64,000 bases of DNA from Domibacillus sp. PGB-M46 (GTDB taxonomy: Bacteria; Bacillota; Bacilli; Bacillales; Domibacillaceae). The stretch's first letter is position 1. Each line of letters starts with the position of its first letter. Below, one piece after another: positions 26,285 through 35,272 of this stretch. Location of the stretch: assembly GCF_022668875.1 (NCBI RefSeq), contig NZ_JAKGCR010000003.1, positions 62,001 to 126,000 of the forward strand, in the 5' to 3' direction. The notes beneath the pieces were generated by a model, which did no database searches, was not told where the DNA came from, and was given only the letters and a program-made list of their open reading frames with translations. Position numbers and translations under genes: made by a program.

Positions 26285-26354
26285 CTAATTTTCCAAAAAA
26301 TAAAATCCTTTCCTTATTATATGAATTTGTTCCCCCTGTAACATGGCACCAAAA

Positions 26355-26388
26355 CAAAAAAGGCCAAGCCTATGACAGGCCAGCCAGT
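26355..26388 (-). terminator. terminator of the nitrate transporter gene
   Basis: GC-rich hairpin around AGCCTATGACAGGC (26367-26380) with outer GGCC/GGCT pairing, followed on the minus strand by TTTTTTG. Confidence 0.6.
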
Positions 26389-26402
26389 ATTGGAAAAAGT
26401 GA

Positions 26403-27602
26403 TTAAGCAGATTCTTCTTTTAAAGCATAGGCTTTGCGCCATGAAATTTGCGCTACGGTTAAAAGAATAAGAGCAGCGATACCAATTACTGCATAAACAG
26501 TAAATCCAGCCGCATATGTTCCGGTCATTTGCTTGAGTGTACCCAAAATATTCGGCACAAAAAAGCCGCCTACACCGCCGGCTGCACCGACAACCCCCGT
26601 CACCATGCCAATTTCTTTTTGAAAACGCTGCGGAACAAGCTGGAATACCGCCCCATTGCCCATGCCAAGGCACATCATGCCGGCAAACAGCATCATTGTC
26701 ACGACTGTCAAAGAAGGCAGCGTGCTAACGCCGAACATCATCAACACTACACCAATAAACAAGAACTTAAGAAGTGCTGCTCCGCCAATTTTATCGGCAA
26801 TCATGCCGCCGACCGGGCGGAACAAGCTGCCTGCAATCACGCAGAGTGTCACAAAATCACCTGCACGGACGCTGGTCAGCCCATACTGGTCGACAAAGAA
26901 AATACTCAAAAAACTAGTCAGCCCAACAAATCCGCCGAACGTTACACTATAAAGCAAGCAGAAATACCAGGTGTCACGCTGCTTAAACACTTTAAAATAA
27001 TTAACCAAAGGCTGTGGCTCCGGCTGTGTAGGAGCGTCTTTGGCAATCAGCACGTACGTAATAAAAACAAGTGTAAGAGGAATAAGGGCAAGACCCATCA
27101 CGCCATTCCAGCCGAATACTTCTGCCAGGCGCGGACCAAATAGTGTAGCAAGCACTGTACCGCTGTTTCCGGCACCGGCAATCCCCATTGCGAGCCCCTG
27201 AAGGTGCGGCGGGTACCAGCGGCTTGCCATTGGAAGGGCAACAGAAAAGCTTGCGCCGGCAACGCCAAGCAGAATACCAATGAAGTAAAGCTCTGTCATG
27301 GAATTTCCGAAAAGCCATCCCCATAAAAGAGGCACCATAGTGACTATCATGCCGCCTATTGCCGTTTTACGCGGGCCAATCCGATCCGTAAAGATTCCGA
27401 GAATAATCCGGAAAAAAGAGCCAGCCAAAATAGGAATCGCTACAATTAATCCCTTTTGAGAAGGAGAAAGACCGAAATCCTGTGTAATATACACACCAAG
27501 CGCCCCAAGCATAACCCAAATCATAAAGCTGATATCAAAATACAAGAATGACGCCAATAGAGACGGCGCGTGGCCGCTTTTTCGCAATTCCGCTAGTTTC
27601 AT
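26403..27602 (-). CDS. MFS nitrate/nitrite transporter (NarK/NasA type)
   Basis: A 399-aa, 12-helix major facilitator of the nitrate-nitrite porter family. It shows the nitrate signature-like glycine-rich segments [19 protein letters not shown] and [15 protein letters not shown] (substrate-binding Arg regions in helices 2 and 8), and [11 protein letters not shown] as the MFS loop 2-3 motif. It faces away from nasB-nasC, so it most likely supplies nitrate for assimilation. RBS GGAGAGG. A TnrA-like box centred about 50 bp upstream of a plausible start point suggests activation under nitrogen limitation. Confidence 0.9.
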   Translation of the reverse strand: MKLAELRKSGHAPSLLASFLYFDISFMIWVMLGALGVYITQDFGLSPSQKGLIVAIPILAGSFFRIILGIFTDRIGPRKTAIGGMIVTMVPLLWGWLFGNSMTELYFIGILLGVAGASFSVALPMASRWYPPHLQGLAMGIAGAGNSGTVLATLFGPRLAEVFGWNGVMGLALIPLTLVFITYVLIAKDAPTQPEPQPLVNYFKVFKQRDTWYFCLLYSVTFGGFVGLTSFLSIFFVDQYGLTSVRAGDFVTLCVIAGSLFRPVGGMIADKIGGAALLKFLFIGVVLMMFGVSTLPSLTVVTMMLFAGMMCLGMGNGAVFQLVPQRFQKEIGMVTGVVGAAGGVGGFFVPNILGTLKQMTGTYAAGFTVYAVIGIAALILLTVAQISWRKAYALKEESA

Positions 27603-27648
27603 GTGTTCCTCTCCTTTGCATTCAATGAGTGATATGTTGCTTAACGTT

Positions 27649-27700
27649 AGTGTAGGGCGGCGAAAAGATACTTTCCATATACTTGTTAGAAAACCTTACG
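27649..27700 (-). promoter_or_regulatory. narK-type promoter with TnrA-like box
   Basis: Minus-strand -10 TACACT (27649-27654) gives a start near 27642. The sequence TGTTAGAAAACCTTACG (27684-27700) matches TGTNA-N7-TNACA with one end mismatch and is centred at about -50, the position typical of TnrA-activated promoters. Confidence 0.6.
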
Positions 27701-27757
27701 AACTATTTCAAAAAATCAAAAAAATCTGATTGACTTTCTAAAAAACGTTTTATATTG

Positions 27758-27774
27758 TGTTAGTTAAGCTGACA
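27758..27774. promoter_or_regulatory. perfect TnrA/GlnR box
   Basis: TGTTAGTTAAGCTGACA fits TGTNA-N7-TNACA exactly. It lies 175 bp upstream of nasB. A TTGACT...TATATT element lies just before it (27730-27756) and TATACT (27815-27820) lies after it; which is the nas promoter is unclear. Confidence 0.75.
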
Positions 27775-27797
27775 CGAAATGAAGAGGAGTGATCGCT

Positions 27798-27926
27798 ATG
27801 AAAATCAAAACGGTTATACTGGCACGGACAACGAATAGAAGCGCCCGCAAAGAGCCAGCCAAATCAATGTGTATACCGTTTACGGGGAACGAAGCGGACG
27901 AGAACCCGGCCTTCAAAGCGGACTAA
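27798..27926 (+). CDS. 42-codon ORF in the nasB leader
   Basis: ATG 27798 follows a strong AGAGGAGTGAT. The frame encodes a 42-aa peptide beginning MKIKTVILARTTNRSARKEP, basic first and acidic later, ending 22 nt before the nasB ATG. Unrecognised. It could be a leader peptide, a small nitrate-assimilation protein, or untranslated if transcription starts from TATACT at 27815. Confidence 0.45.
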   Translation: MKIKTVILARTTNRSARKEPAKSMCIPFTGNEADENPAFKAD

Positions 27927-27948
27927 AAAGAAGGGAGGGGACTTTTCT

Positions 27949-30213
27949 ATGAATAAACGAAAACTGGTTGTAATCGGAAATGGAATGGCGGGTGTCCATG
28001 CAGTTGAAGAAATCTTAAAAATTCAGCCGAATGAATTTGAGATTACGATATTTGGGAAAGAGCCGCATCCAAACTATAATCGGATTTTACTGTCTAAAGT
28101 CCTTCAAGGCGATACAACGGTTGAAAGCATTACCTTAAATGACTGGGCATGGTATGAAGCAAACGGCATTACTCTTTATACGGGAGAGCCGGTTGTTCAA
28201 ATTCACACAAGCGAAAAATATGTGGTGACCTCTAAAGAACGCATCGTATCGTATGATGAATTGATAATTGCCACAGGTTCACTGCCATTTATGCTGCCGC
28301 TTCCAGGTGCAAAAAAAGAAGGCGTGACGGCTTTCCGGGACATATACGATTGCGAGAAAATGGTCGAAGCATCCAAAAAACACGAAAAAGCCATTGTGAT
28401 CGGCGGCGGGCTGCTTGGACTGGAAGCAGCCCGTGGTCTTCTTAATTTAGGAATGAAAGTCGATGTTGTCCATATCGGGGAGTACATTATGGACCGGCAG
28501 CTTGATCCTGTTGCGGCTCGCATGCTCCAGCGGGAATTAGAAGCGCAGGGAATGAATTTTCTGCTGCAACAAAATTCAGCAGAAATTACCGGCCATAAAC
28601 GGGTAAAAGGCCTTCGCTTCTCAGATGGAAGCTGGCGTGAAGCGGATTTGGTCGTCATGGCGGTTGGGGTCCGCCCGAATACACAAGTGGCTGCCGGCAC
28701 AGGCATCGAAGTAAACCGGGCTATTGTCGTAGACGACTATATGCGCACAAGCGTCCCACATGTATACGCAGTTGGAGAATGTGCGGAGCATCGGGGCTTT
28801 GTTTACGGCCTTGTCGCGCCTTTGTATGAACAGGGAAAAGCATTGGCGGCCGCTTTGTGCAAAGAGGAGCATCCGGGCTATCAAGGCTCGGTGCTGTCTA
28901 CTCAATTGAAAGTGTCTGGCGTGGACGTTTTTTCAGCGGGAGAATTTATGGACAGTAATGACACGCAGTCCATGCAATGGATAGATGGAATAAACAACAC
29001 ATACAAAAAAATCGTCGTAAGAGATGGCAAAATCGCAGGTGCCGTGCTATTTGGCGACATTACTGAAGGCGCCAAGCTGTTCGGGATGATTCAAAAGAAA
29101 GAGCATTATGCCGTCCTTGAAAAAGAAATGGCCCAGGGCAGCGGCAGCAAAGATGAACGCATTGCTTCTATGGCGGATCATGACACAGTGTGCGCGTGCA
29201 ATGGTGTATCGAAAGGAGCCATTGTAAAAGCGGTTTGCGAGCAGGCGCTCGAAAGCGTGGAGGATGTGAAGGCCTGTACGAAAGCTTCAAGCTCCTGCGG
29301 CGGCTGTCGCCCGGTTGTAGCGGATATTTTGGACTTTATTAAAAGAAACGGAGCCGAAGAGGAAGTGGAAAAAGCATCGATCTGCGCGTGTACAGACGCG
29401 GATCACAGAGATATTATCCAGGCGATTCATGCTCATCCAAATGAGGGGATGGTGCAGCTGATGCACCGACTTGGATGGAGAACAGAAGGCTGCGCGGTAT
29501 GCCGGCCGGCTCTTTACTATTACATGGGTGTGCACAGCAGCTGCATGCCGGATATTTTAGAAGAACGGACAGCGGACGGTACGTATATGGCCGCTCCGCG
29601 CATGTACGGCGGTATAACGGGAGCAGACCAGCTTCGAACGATTGCGGATGTGGTGGAAAAGTACAGCATTCCACTCGTCAAGCTGGCAGCTGGACCCCGA
29701 ATGGAGCTGTATGGCATTAAAGAAGAGGAAATTTCTGAGGTGAGAGCAGCTCTTTCTGCTTCCATGCCTTCCTATGGCGCATCTCTTCGCGCTGTCGGTA
29801 CATGTGCCGGCATCCAATATGCAAAATACGCTTTTCACGACTCGCTGGCTCTCGGCAGGAAGCTGGAAGAACGGCTGGAATCATTCGTTTTCCCGGCAGA
29901 GGTAACAATCGCCGTTTCCTCAGGTCTTGAAGATAAAGCGGGATCACTCGGGGAAAACGTCGGCTTGATCGGGGCACCGGGCGGCTGGGAATTGTACGTG
30001 TCGGGTGAGCGGCTTTACGCATCAATGCAGCCGGACGATGCTGTCTGGATGACAGAAGCGCTGCTTGCTTATTATCGTATATCCGCTTTTTATGGAGAAG
30101 AGATGGACAGCTGGACCGGGCGACTTGGCTTAACGTCGATTCGAGAAGAAGTATTAAAAAGAAAACGACAAGGGATATCCATTCAAAATCAACAGGCAGC
30201 CGCTGCCTTGTAA
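27949..30213 (+). CDS. nasB: assimilatory nitrate reductase electron-transfer subunit (NasB)
   Basis: A 754-aa cytoplasmic flavo-iron-sulfur protein that passes electrons from NAD(P)H to NasC. It has two Rossmann motifs (VVIGNGMAGVHAVEEIL near 5; AIVIGGGLLGLEAARGL near 148) and two BFD-like [2Fe-2S] domains (VCACNGVSKGAIV...SCGGC about 415-460; CACTDADHRD...EGCAVC about 480-520). A C-terminal nitrite/sulfite-reductase-like domain (from about 545) is degenerate: where NirB has the first siroheme cluster ligands TC-x5-C, this has TCAGIQYAKYA with the second Cys gone. It is therefore NasB, not nitrite reductase. Thirteen nt before nasC. Confidence 0.85.
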   Translation: MNKRKLVVIGNGMAGVHAVEEILKIQPNEFEITIFGKEPHPNYNRILLSKVLQGDTTVESITLNDWAWYEANGITLYTGEPVVQIHTSEKYVVTSKERIVSYDELIIATGSLPFMLPLPGAKKEGVTAFRDIYDCEKMVEASKKHEKAIVIGGGLLGLEAARGLLNLGMKVDVVHIGEYIMDRQLDPVAARMLQRELEAQGMNFLLQQNSAEITGHKRVKGLRFSDGSWREADLVVMAVGVRPNTQVAAGTGIEVNRAIVVDDYMRTSVPHVYAVGECAEHRGFVYGLVAPLYEQGKALAAALCKEEHPGYQGSVLSTQLKVSGVDVFSAGEFMDSNDTQSMQWIDGINNTYKKIVVRDGKIAGAVLFGDITEGAKLFGMIQKKEHYAVLEKEMAQGSGSKDERIASMADHDTVCACNGVSKGAIVKAVCEQALESVEDVKACTKASSSCGGCRPVVADILDFIKRNGAEEEVEKASICACTDADHRDIIQAIHAHPNEGMVQLMHRLGWRTEGCAVCRPALYYYMGVHSSCMPDILEERTADGTYMAAPRMYGGITGADQLRTIADVVEKYSIPLVKLAAGPRMELYGIKEEEISEVRAALSASMPSYGASLRAVGTCAGIQYAKYAFHDSLALGRKLEERLESFVFPAEVTIAVSSGLEDKAGSLGENVGLIGAPGGWELYVSGERLYASMQPDDAVWMTEALLAYYRISAFYGEEMDSWTGRLGLTSIREEVLKRKRQGISIQNQQAAAAL

Positions 30214-30226
30214 AGCAGGTGAAAAA

Positions 30227-32326
30227 ATGGAAACAGCCGTAAAAACAGTGATGGAAACACAGTGCCCTTTTTGCAGTGTTCAATGTAAAATGACGGTTAC
30301 AGAGACAGAAGAGCAGGGGCATACAACCTATCATGTGGCGCCCAAGCAAAATGCAGCCTCAGAGGGCCGTCTTTGTATTAAAGGAATGAACGCTTATCAG
30401 CATGCGCTGACCGGCGAGAGAATCACGGAACCTTTAATGAAAAAAAACGGTGAATTTGTACCCGTTTCATGGGAGGAAGCGTACAAGCAGATTGCAGAGC
30501 GGTTTACCGCTCTGCAGCATCAATTTGGCCGGGATACGATCGGGGTGTATGGAGGCGGCTCGCTTACAAATGAAACGTCCTATACACTCGGGAAATTCGC
30601 GCGTGTGGCCCTGCAAACAAAGTACATTGATTACAATGGGCGGTTTTGCATGTCTGCGGCTGCAGCGGCCGGCAATCAAGCATTTGGCATTGACCGTGGG
30701 TTAACAAATCCACTTTCGGAAGTAAGAGAATCAGACTGTTTAATTCTCGCAGGAACCAACATTGCCGAATGCCAGCCGACACTGATGCCATACTTTAGAG
30801 ATGCAAAAGAAAATGGCGCTTTTATCATTGTAATCGATCCGCGCAGCACGGCTACAGCAGAGATGGCCGATATGCATCTGAAAGTCAAGCCGGGTACGGA
30901 TGCAGCGCTTGCCAATGGACTGCTGAAAGTGATTATAGATAACGGGTATATCGACAAAGCATTTCTGGCGGCACGCACTAAAGGATTTGAGGAAGTAAAA
31001 GCACATATTGATTCATGTAAAATCGAAGAGATCGCCGCCTTAACAGGTGTGCCCCAAGAAGATATCGAACGAGCAGGGCGGAAATTTGGACAGGCGGCAT
31101 CGGGAATGATTTTAACTGCCCGTGGTGTAGAGCAGCAAACAGACGGATCGCTGGCTGTACGGAATTTTATTAATCTATTGCTCGCCACAGGTAAAATCGG
31201 CAAGAGAGGAAGCGGCTACGGAGCAGTGACAGGCCAGGCGAACGGACAGGGCGGACGCGAGCATGGCCAAAAAGCAGACCAATTGCCTGGATACCGGTCG
31301 ATCGAAAACGAGGAGCACCGCGCGTACATCGCGAAAATATGGGGCGTCGACGCGGAGAGCCTTCCAGGTAAAGGTGTATCTGCATACGAAATGATGGAAA
31401 AAGTGCATGCGCAGGAAATCCGGGGGCTGTTTTTAATGGGATCCAACCCGATCGTTTCCAACCCCAATGCAAACTTCGTAGAAGAAGGTCTGCGGAAGCT
31501 GGATTTTCTTGTTGTGGCCGATATGCTTTTTTCGGAGACGGCCCAGCTGGCTGATGTTATTTTGCCTGCGGCGGCTTATTTGGAAAATACCGGAACATTA
31601 ACGAATCTGGAAGGCCGCGTGCTGCTTCGGGAAGCGGCACGGCCGGCACAGGGCCTTGCAAAGCAGGATTGGGAGATTTTATCTGACATTGCTGCTTCTT
31701 TAGGAAAAGCTGCTCATTTTTCATATACGGATGCCGAGGGGATTTTTGAAGAGCTTCGCCTGGCAAGCAAGGGCGGCATTGCGGATTATTACGGAATTAC
31801 GTACGACCGGCTTCGGAAAGAAGAAGGGGTTTATTGGCCTTGTCCTTCCCCGGAGCATCCAGGTGAGGCCCGTTTGTTCGAAGCATCGTTTCCTCGTCCG
31901 GATGGAAGAGCCGCCATGGTGCCGGTGCCGAATGAGTTTCCGAAAGAACAGGCAGGAGGAGAATATCCCCTTTATTTAACGACCGGCCGGGTGCTGGAGC
32001 ATTATTTAACGGGTGTACAGACACATCAAAGCCCGACACTTGAAGCCCGGCAGTTTGAATCCTTCGTGGAGATTCACCCGAAAACAGCAGGGCGTTTGGA
32101 GATAAAAAATGATTCGCTTGTAAAGGTGCGGTCCCGCCGAGGGGAAGTCGTTGTTCGCAGCAAGCTGACCGCCTCCATTCGTGAGGATACCATTTTCATG
32201 CCGATGCACTGGGACGGCATTCAAAACGTCAATAAACTGACCAGTGAAGCCTTGGACCCGGCCTGTAAAATGCCCGGCTTCAAAGTTTGTGCCGCAATGG
32301 TAACCCCCTTGTCCACCCGGTATTAA
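30227..32326 (+). CDS. nasC: assimilatory nitrate reductase catalytic subunit (NasC)
   Basis: A 699-aa Mo-bisMGD enzyme reducing nitrate to nitrite. The N-terminal [4Fe-4S] motif is CPFCSVQCKMTV...RLCIKG (C-x2-C-x3-C-x(n)-C, residues about 11-46). Further landmarks are GGGSLTNETSYTLGKFAR, RFCMSAAAAAGNQAFGID, GTNIAECQPTLMPYF, GYGAVTGQANGQGGREHGQ and the C-terminal MopB domain beginning at LTTGRVLEHYLTGVQT. It matches NasC rather than formate dehydrogenase by the GYG...GQANGQGGREHG motif and by operon context. Needs MobA product; no nitrite reductase lies in this window. Confidence 0.92.
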   Translation: METAVKTVMETQCPFCSVQCKMTVTETEEQGHTTYHVAPKQNAASEGRLCIKGMNAYQHALTGERITEPLMKKNGEFVPVSWEEAYKQIAERFTALQHQFGRDTIGVYGGGSLTNETSYTLGKFARVALQTKYIDYNGRFCMSAAAAAGNQAFGIDRGLTNPLSEVRESDCLILAGTNIAECQPTLMPYFRDAKENGAFIIVIDPRSTATAEMADMHLKVKPGTDAALANGLLKVIIDNGYIDKAFLAARTKGFEEVKAHIDSCKIEEIAALTGVPQEDIERAGRKFGQAASGMILTARGVEQQTDGSLAVRNFINLLLATGKIGKRGSGYGAVTGQANGQGGREHGQKADQLPGYRSIENEEHRAYIAKIWGVDAESLPGKGVSAYEMMEKVHAQEIRGLFLMGSNPIVSNPNANFVEEGLRKLDFLVVADMLFSETAQLADVILPAAAYLENTGTLTNLEGRVLLREAARPAQGLAKQDWEILSDIAASLGKAAHFSYTDAEGIFEELRLASKGGIADYYGITYDRLRKEEGVYWPCPSPEHPGEARLFEASFPRPDGRAAMVPVPNEFPKEQAGGEYPLYLTTGRVLEHYLTGVQTHQSPTLEARQFESFVEIHPKTAGRLEIKNDSLVKVRSRRGEVVVRSKLTASIREDTIFMPMHWDGIQNVNKLTSEALDPACKMPGFKVCAAMVTPLSTRY

Positions 32327-32350
32327 AGGACGCTTGTCTGTACGTTGAAG

Positions 32351-32375
32351 CACTCACATCGCGTGAGTGTTTTTT
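32351..32375 (+). terminator. terminator after nasC
   Basis: CACTCAC-ATCGC-GTGAGTG then T6. Confidence 0.75.
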
Positions 32376-32949
32376 AGTTGTTTTCGTTATGTTTTTGGAA
32401 GTCAAGCTGTGTGTTAATGTTGATAAAGGATGGTTCGTTCTCAAATGAAACGGTCTTGAATGGAATCTTGTGTAACAGCGCCATTAAACTTCTTCTTCCT
32501 TCAACGAGCGCTTCGTTCATATGAGGAAGGCAGCGTCTATGGTAAAGAGCGAGAAGCGGCTGCAGTTTTTCTCCTTCTGCCGGCACCACCGCGTTATAAT
32601 CAGGGTGGCAGTACAGGAGCAGCTGCTCAACAAAAGCTTCTCTTACAAACGGGATATCGGCAGAAAGCACAAAAAACCACTCCGGTTCCTCAAACTGTGA
32701 GATGGCGTGATGCAGGGCAAAAAGCGGTCCTTGATGAGGAGTGGGCTCTACAATCAGCTCGACGCCGGATAAATCAAATCCATCGGCAAGAAAGCGGTTT
32801 GTCGAAAGAATAATAGGATGCAGTCCATTGGTGCTGAGGGCGTCTACGCTATGCTGGTAAAACGGCTTTTCTTTATACTGTTCAAACATTTTAGGGCGGC
32901 CGTACCGTGATGACTGGCCGCCGGCAAGTACAATACCGGCTGTTTTCAT
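32374..32949 (-). CDS. mobA: molybdenum cofactor guanylyltransferase
   Basis: A 191-aa nucleotidyltransferase attaching GMP to molybdopterin, giving the MGD cofactor that NasC needs. N-terminal signature AGIVLAGGQSSRYGRPKMFEQYKEKP (GTP loop with RxGxxK) and VLSADIPFVREAFVEQLL (metal-binding Asp). The start is ATG 32949 after AGGAGTGATAAAG; the longer frame upstream runs through the divergent mobB gene and is spurious. Divergent from mobB with 42 nt between starts. Confidence 0.9.
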   Translation of the reverse strand: MKTAGIVLAGGQSSRYGRPKMFEQYKEKPFYQHSVDALSTNGLHPIILSTNRFLADGFDLSGVELIVEPTPHQGPLFALHHAISQFEEPEWFFVLSADIPFVREAFVEQLLLYCHPDYNAVVPAEGEKLQPLLALYHRRCLPHMNEALVEGRRSLMALLHKIPFKTVSFENEPSFININTQLDFQKHNENN

Positions 32950-32991
32950 CTTTATCACTCCTGGAGCTATTATAACGCGGAGGTTGTTGTC

Positions 32992-33486
32992 ATGGAAAAT
33001 GTATTTCAAGTAGTGGGTTATCAAAACAGCGGCAAAACAACACTGATGGAAAAACTCATACAAGCGGCTGAAAAGCAGGGAGCGCGCGTTGCAGCGATTA
33101 AGCACCATGGGCACGGGGGCGCACCGGACGGGCAAAAAGACAGCGACAGACACCGGCAGGCCGGCGCCGTTCTGGCTGGTGTAGAAGGAGACGGGATTCT
33201 GCAGGTATCCATTACGCAGCATCAGTGGGCGCTGGAGGACATCCTCGCTCTGTACCGATCCTTTTCAGTGGACTGCGTCTTTGTGGAAGGATACAAACAG
33301 GAAGCATATCCAAAAGCAGTTTTAATTCGTACACCGGAGGACTTGCCGCTTTTAAAGCTTCAAAATATTCAATGTGTGATCAGCTGGATTGATCTGCTTC
33401 AAGCGGATGCCGCTTATCCTGTGTTCCAGCTTGAGGAGGAGAAACAGTATACGGCATTTATTCTTCAAAAAGCCGGACTTTTATAA
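32992..33486 (+). CDS. mobB: molybdopterin-guanine dinucleotide biosynthesis protein B
   Basis: A 164-aa GTPase-like accessory protein to MobA. P-loop VVGYQNSGKTTLMEKLIQAA at the N-terminus; AAIKHHGHGGAPDGQKDSDRHRQAGA contains the conserved HHxH and DSxR(H)xxAGA motif; VDCVFVEGYKQEAYPKAVLIR is the family-typical VEGFK segment. RBS GGAGG 12 nt upstream. Placed with nasBC and mobA, all serving nitrate assimilation. Confidence 0.9.
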   Translation: MENVFQVVGYQNSGKTTLMEKLIQAAEKQGARVAAIKHHGHGGAPDGQKDSDRHRQAGAVLAGVEGDGILQVSITQHQWALEDILALYRSFSVDCVFVEGYKQEAYPKAVLIRTPEDLPLLKLQNIQCVISWIDLLQADAAYPVFQLEEEKQYTAFILQKAGLL

Positions 33487-33497
33487 AAAGCCGGCTT

Positions 33498-35122
33498 TTA
33501 CTCAGGTAATTCGATCTCCTGCTTGTTTGAGCCGTCGCGGTCCATTTTAAATAAATGATAATCCGCCCTTCTATTTCCAAAGTTAGGATCTGTCATAAAG
33601 TAAATGGTTTTGCCGGAAGGATGAAAAACAGGAGATCCCGCGTACGTTCCAAAAGATGTAAGCGCCTGTCTTTGTTTGGGCTGAGTGTTGTAGCGGAGCA
33701 GCTTATATTCAAAAATACCGGCGGTTTCTTCGTTTGCTACAGCTTGATAAACCATATCGCCGTTTTGTTCATGGAAAGCATAACCGTTCACTTCAAGGTA
33801 TGTTGCAGGATTTGTATATGGCTTCAGGACGGATTTTCCATCAAGTGAAACTGTGTAAACAGATGCTTTGCCTTGAAACATGTCTGCGGATTCATCCTGC
33901 ATCAGTATAAAAGCCGATGTTCCGTCTGAACGGACATGAAGGCTGCCCATGCTGTATGAGTTCAATGCAGTCAGCCGTTTTCGTTCTGTCAGCCAAGTTG
34001 TACCGGAAAATGTCCAAATTGGCTCTTTCACTGGCTAAGCCAATTTAGTAAAGGCTGGTTCCATCTTTGGAGAGCTGGAGACTTGAAGCAGCTTGGTTTC
34101 CTTCTAATAAAAGTTCTCTTCTGCCGCTGGAAAGATTCAGTATATACACCTCGGTTCTAATGTTCCCCGTTTCAATCACATCGCCTTCACGAACGGAAAT
34201 AAATGCAACAGCTGACCCGCCGGGTGACACGTCTATACCCGTGATCAGCCGGCCGGCTGGCAAGCTTGTGATTTCCTCTTCTTTTTGGATGTTTTCTGAA
34301 AAGCTTCGCAAGGAAGGAATACCGTTTATATGTTTCACATAAAATATACTTTCAGCAGGTGAAAGATCAAATACATCCGTCAAGCCGTTCTGTTTCTCGT
34401 CATCTGCTTTTTGAAAAGCCATACCAGCCGAAATTAAGGCGGCCCATGCTGTGAAGAAAATACCTAAAACCCATCCTGTTTTTTCTTTCAATCCATCGCC
34501 TTCTTTCTGGGGAAATAGCCGGGAAATAAAAGCGGTCATTGAGCTGGGCATGAAAAACAGCCAACGGAAAGCCGTCAGCCAATTCTTGACTTTTTCTTTT
34601 TTCAAAAGCAGGCAGCCTCATTTTATAAAGCGCAGCCCAGAGCAGAAAAGGAGTAAGAAACACAATAAGAATAACGGAAGGACCTGCCATGATCCAAAAA
34701 CTGAATGCAACCAAAAGTGTGACTGCGCTGCCCAAAAGCCCTGCTGTAATATAAAAAGTATGGATTCGCTTTAATTCCTTTTCCTCTCTTTCAGCCACGT
34801 TCAATCGATATAAAAGAAAAATGCCCAACCCAATAAAGATCCAAACGAGGATTGACAGGGCAAGCCTGATGAAATGGTCCAAAAAAAAAAACAAAGAAAA
34901 CCACCCATAAAGAAACAAAATGATCTGCATAATCAGTAAGGCATTCACCCACTTCCTCCTTGGACCTGCAAGCAGAAGGGAAGCAGCACTTAAAAACGAA
35001 AGTGTCATCCAATAAAAAAGAGCTTCACCATTCCGCAGGAGAATAGCGGTATACAGGACAGCTGTTAAAATTGCAGAGGACAGGCCAAAGAAAAACGTCG
35101 TTTTCACAGGAAAGGTATTCAT
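33498..35122 (-). pseudogene. broken membrane protein with TolB/WD40-like beta-propeller domain
   Basis: Three overlapping or adjoining frames give one plausible product. Fragment 1 (35122 to about 34600; ATG after AAAGGGG) encodes five or six membrane helices up to KMRLPAFEKRK. Fragment 2 (34605-34045) continues in another frame: KKEKVKNWLTAF, a TM helix (GWVLGIFFTAWAALISAGM) and the start of a beta-propeller (AESIFYVKHINGIPSLRSF; DVSPGGSAVAFIS; KDGTSLY then stop). Fragment 3 (34031-33498) gives the remaining blades (DGTSAFILMQD; SPVFHPSGKTIYFMTDPNF). The first shift lies in an A6/A5 tract near 34590-34600, the second in an AAATTGGCT/AGCCAATTT repeat near 34015-34045. Two shifts make decay more likely than separate genes. 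Function unknown. Confidence 0.6.
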
Positions 35123-35272
35123 AAGTACCCCTTTCACCGATCCTTATATTTCCATAAATAAAGCATATATCCAAATATTTACTTATGTAAATTCTTGCAA
35201 ATGTTCTATTTAAAGCAGGGAATAAAGTACTTCTTTTCGGGATATCCTCTTGTTAAAAAGGAGATGGATGAA

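Noticed and set aside
26529-27143. 204-codon plus-strand ORF inside the nitrate transporter gene
   Set aside because: Antisense shadow of a clear MFS protein; composition is His/Cys/Asn-rich as expected for a shadow frame.
27949-30213. Calling this gene nitrite reductase large subunit NirB/NasD
   Set aside because: The siroheme/cluster cysteines are lost, it is followed by NasC, and there is no small subunit gene.
29717-30349. 210-codon minus-strand ORF over the nasB-nasC junction
   Set aside because: Shadow frame; both sense genes are well supported.
32950-33222. N-terminal extension of mobA
   Set aside because: It runs antisense through mobB; a good RBS and the GTP-loop signature place the start at 32949.
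33486-33499. Short palindrome AAAAGCCGGCTTTT after mobB
   Set aside because: Stem has no loop as written and overlaps the stop of the adjacent broken gene; too weak to list as a terminator.
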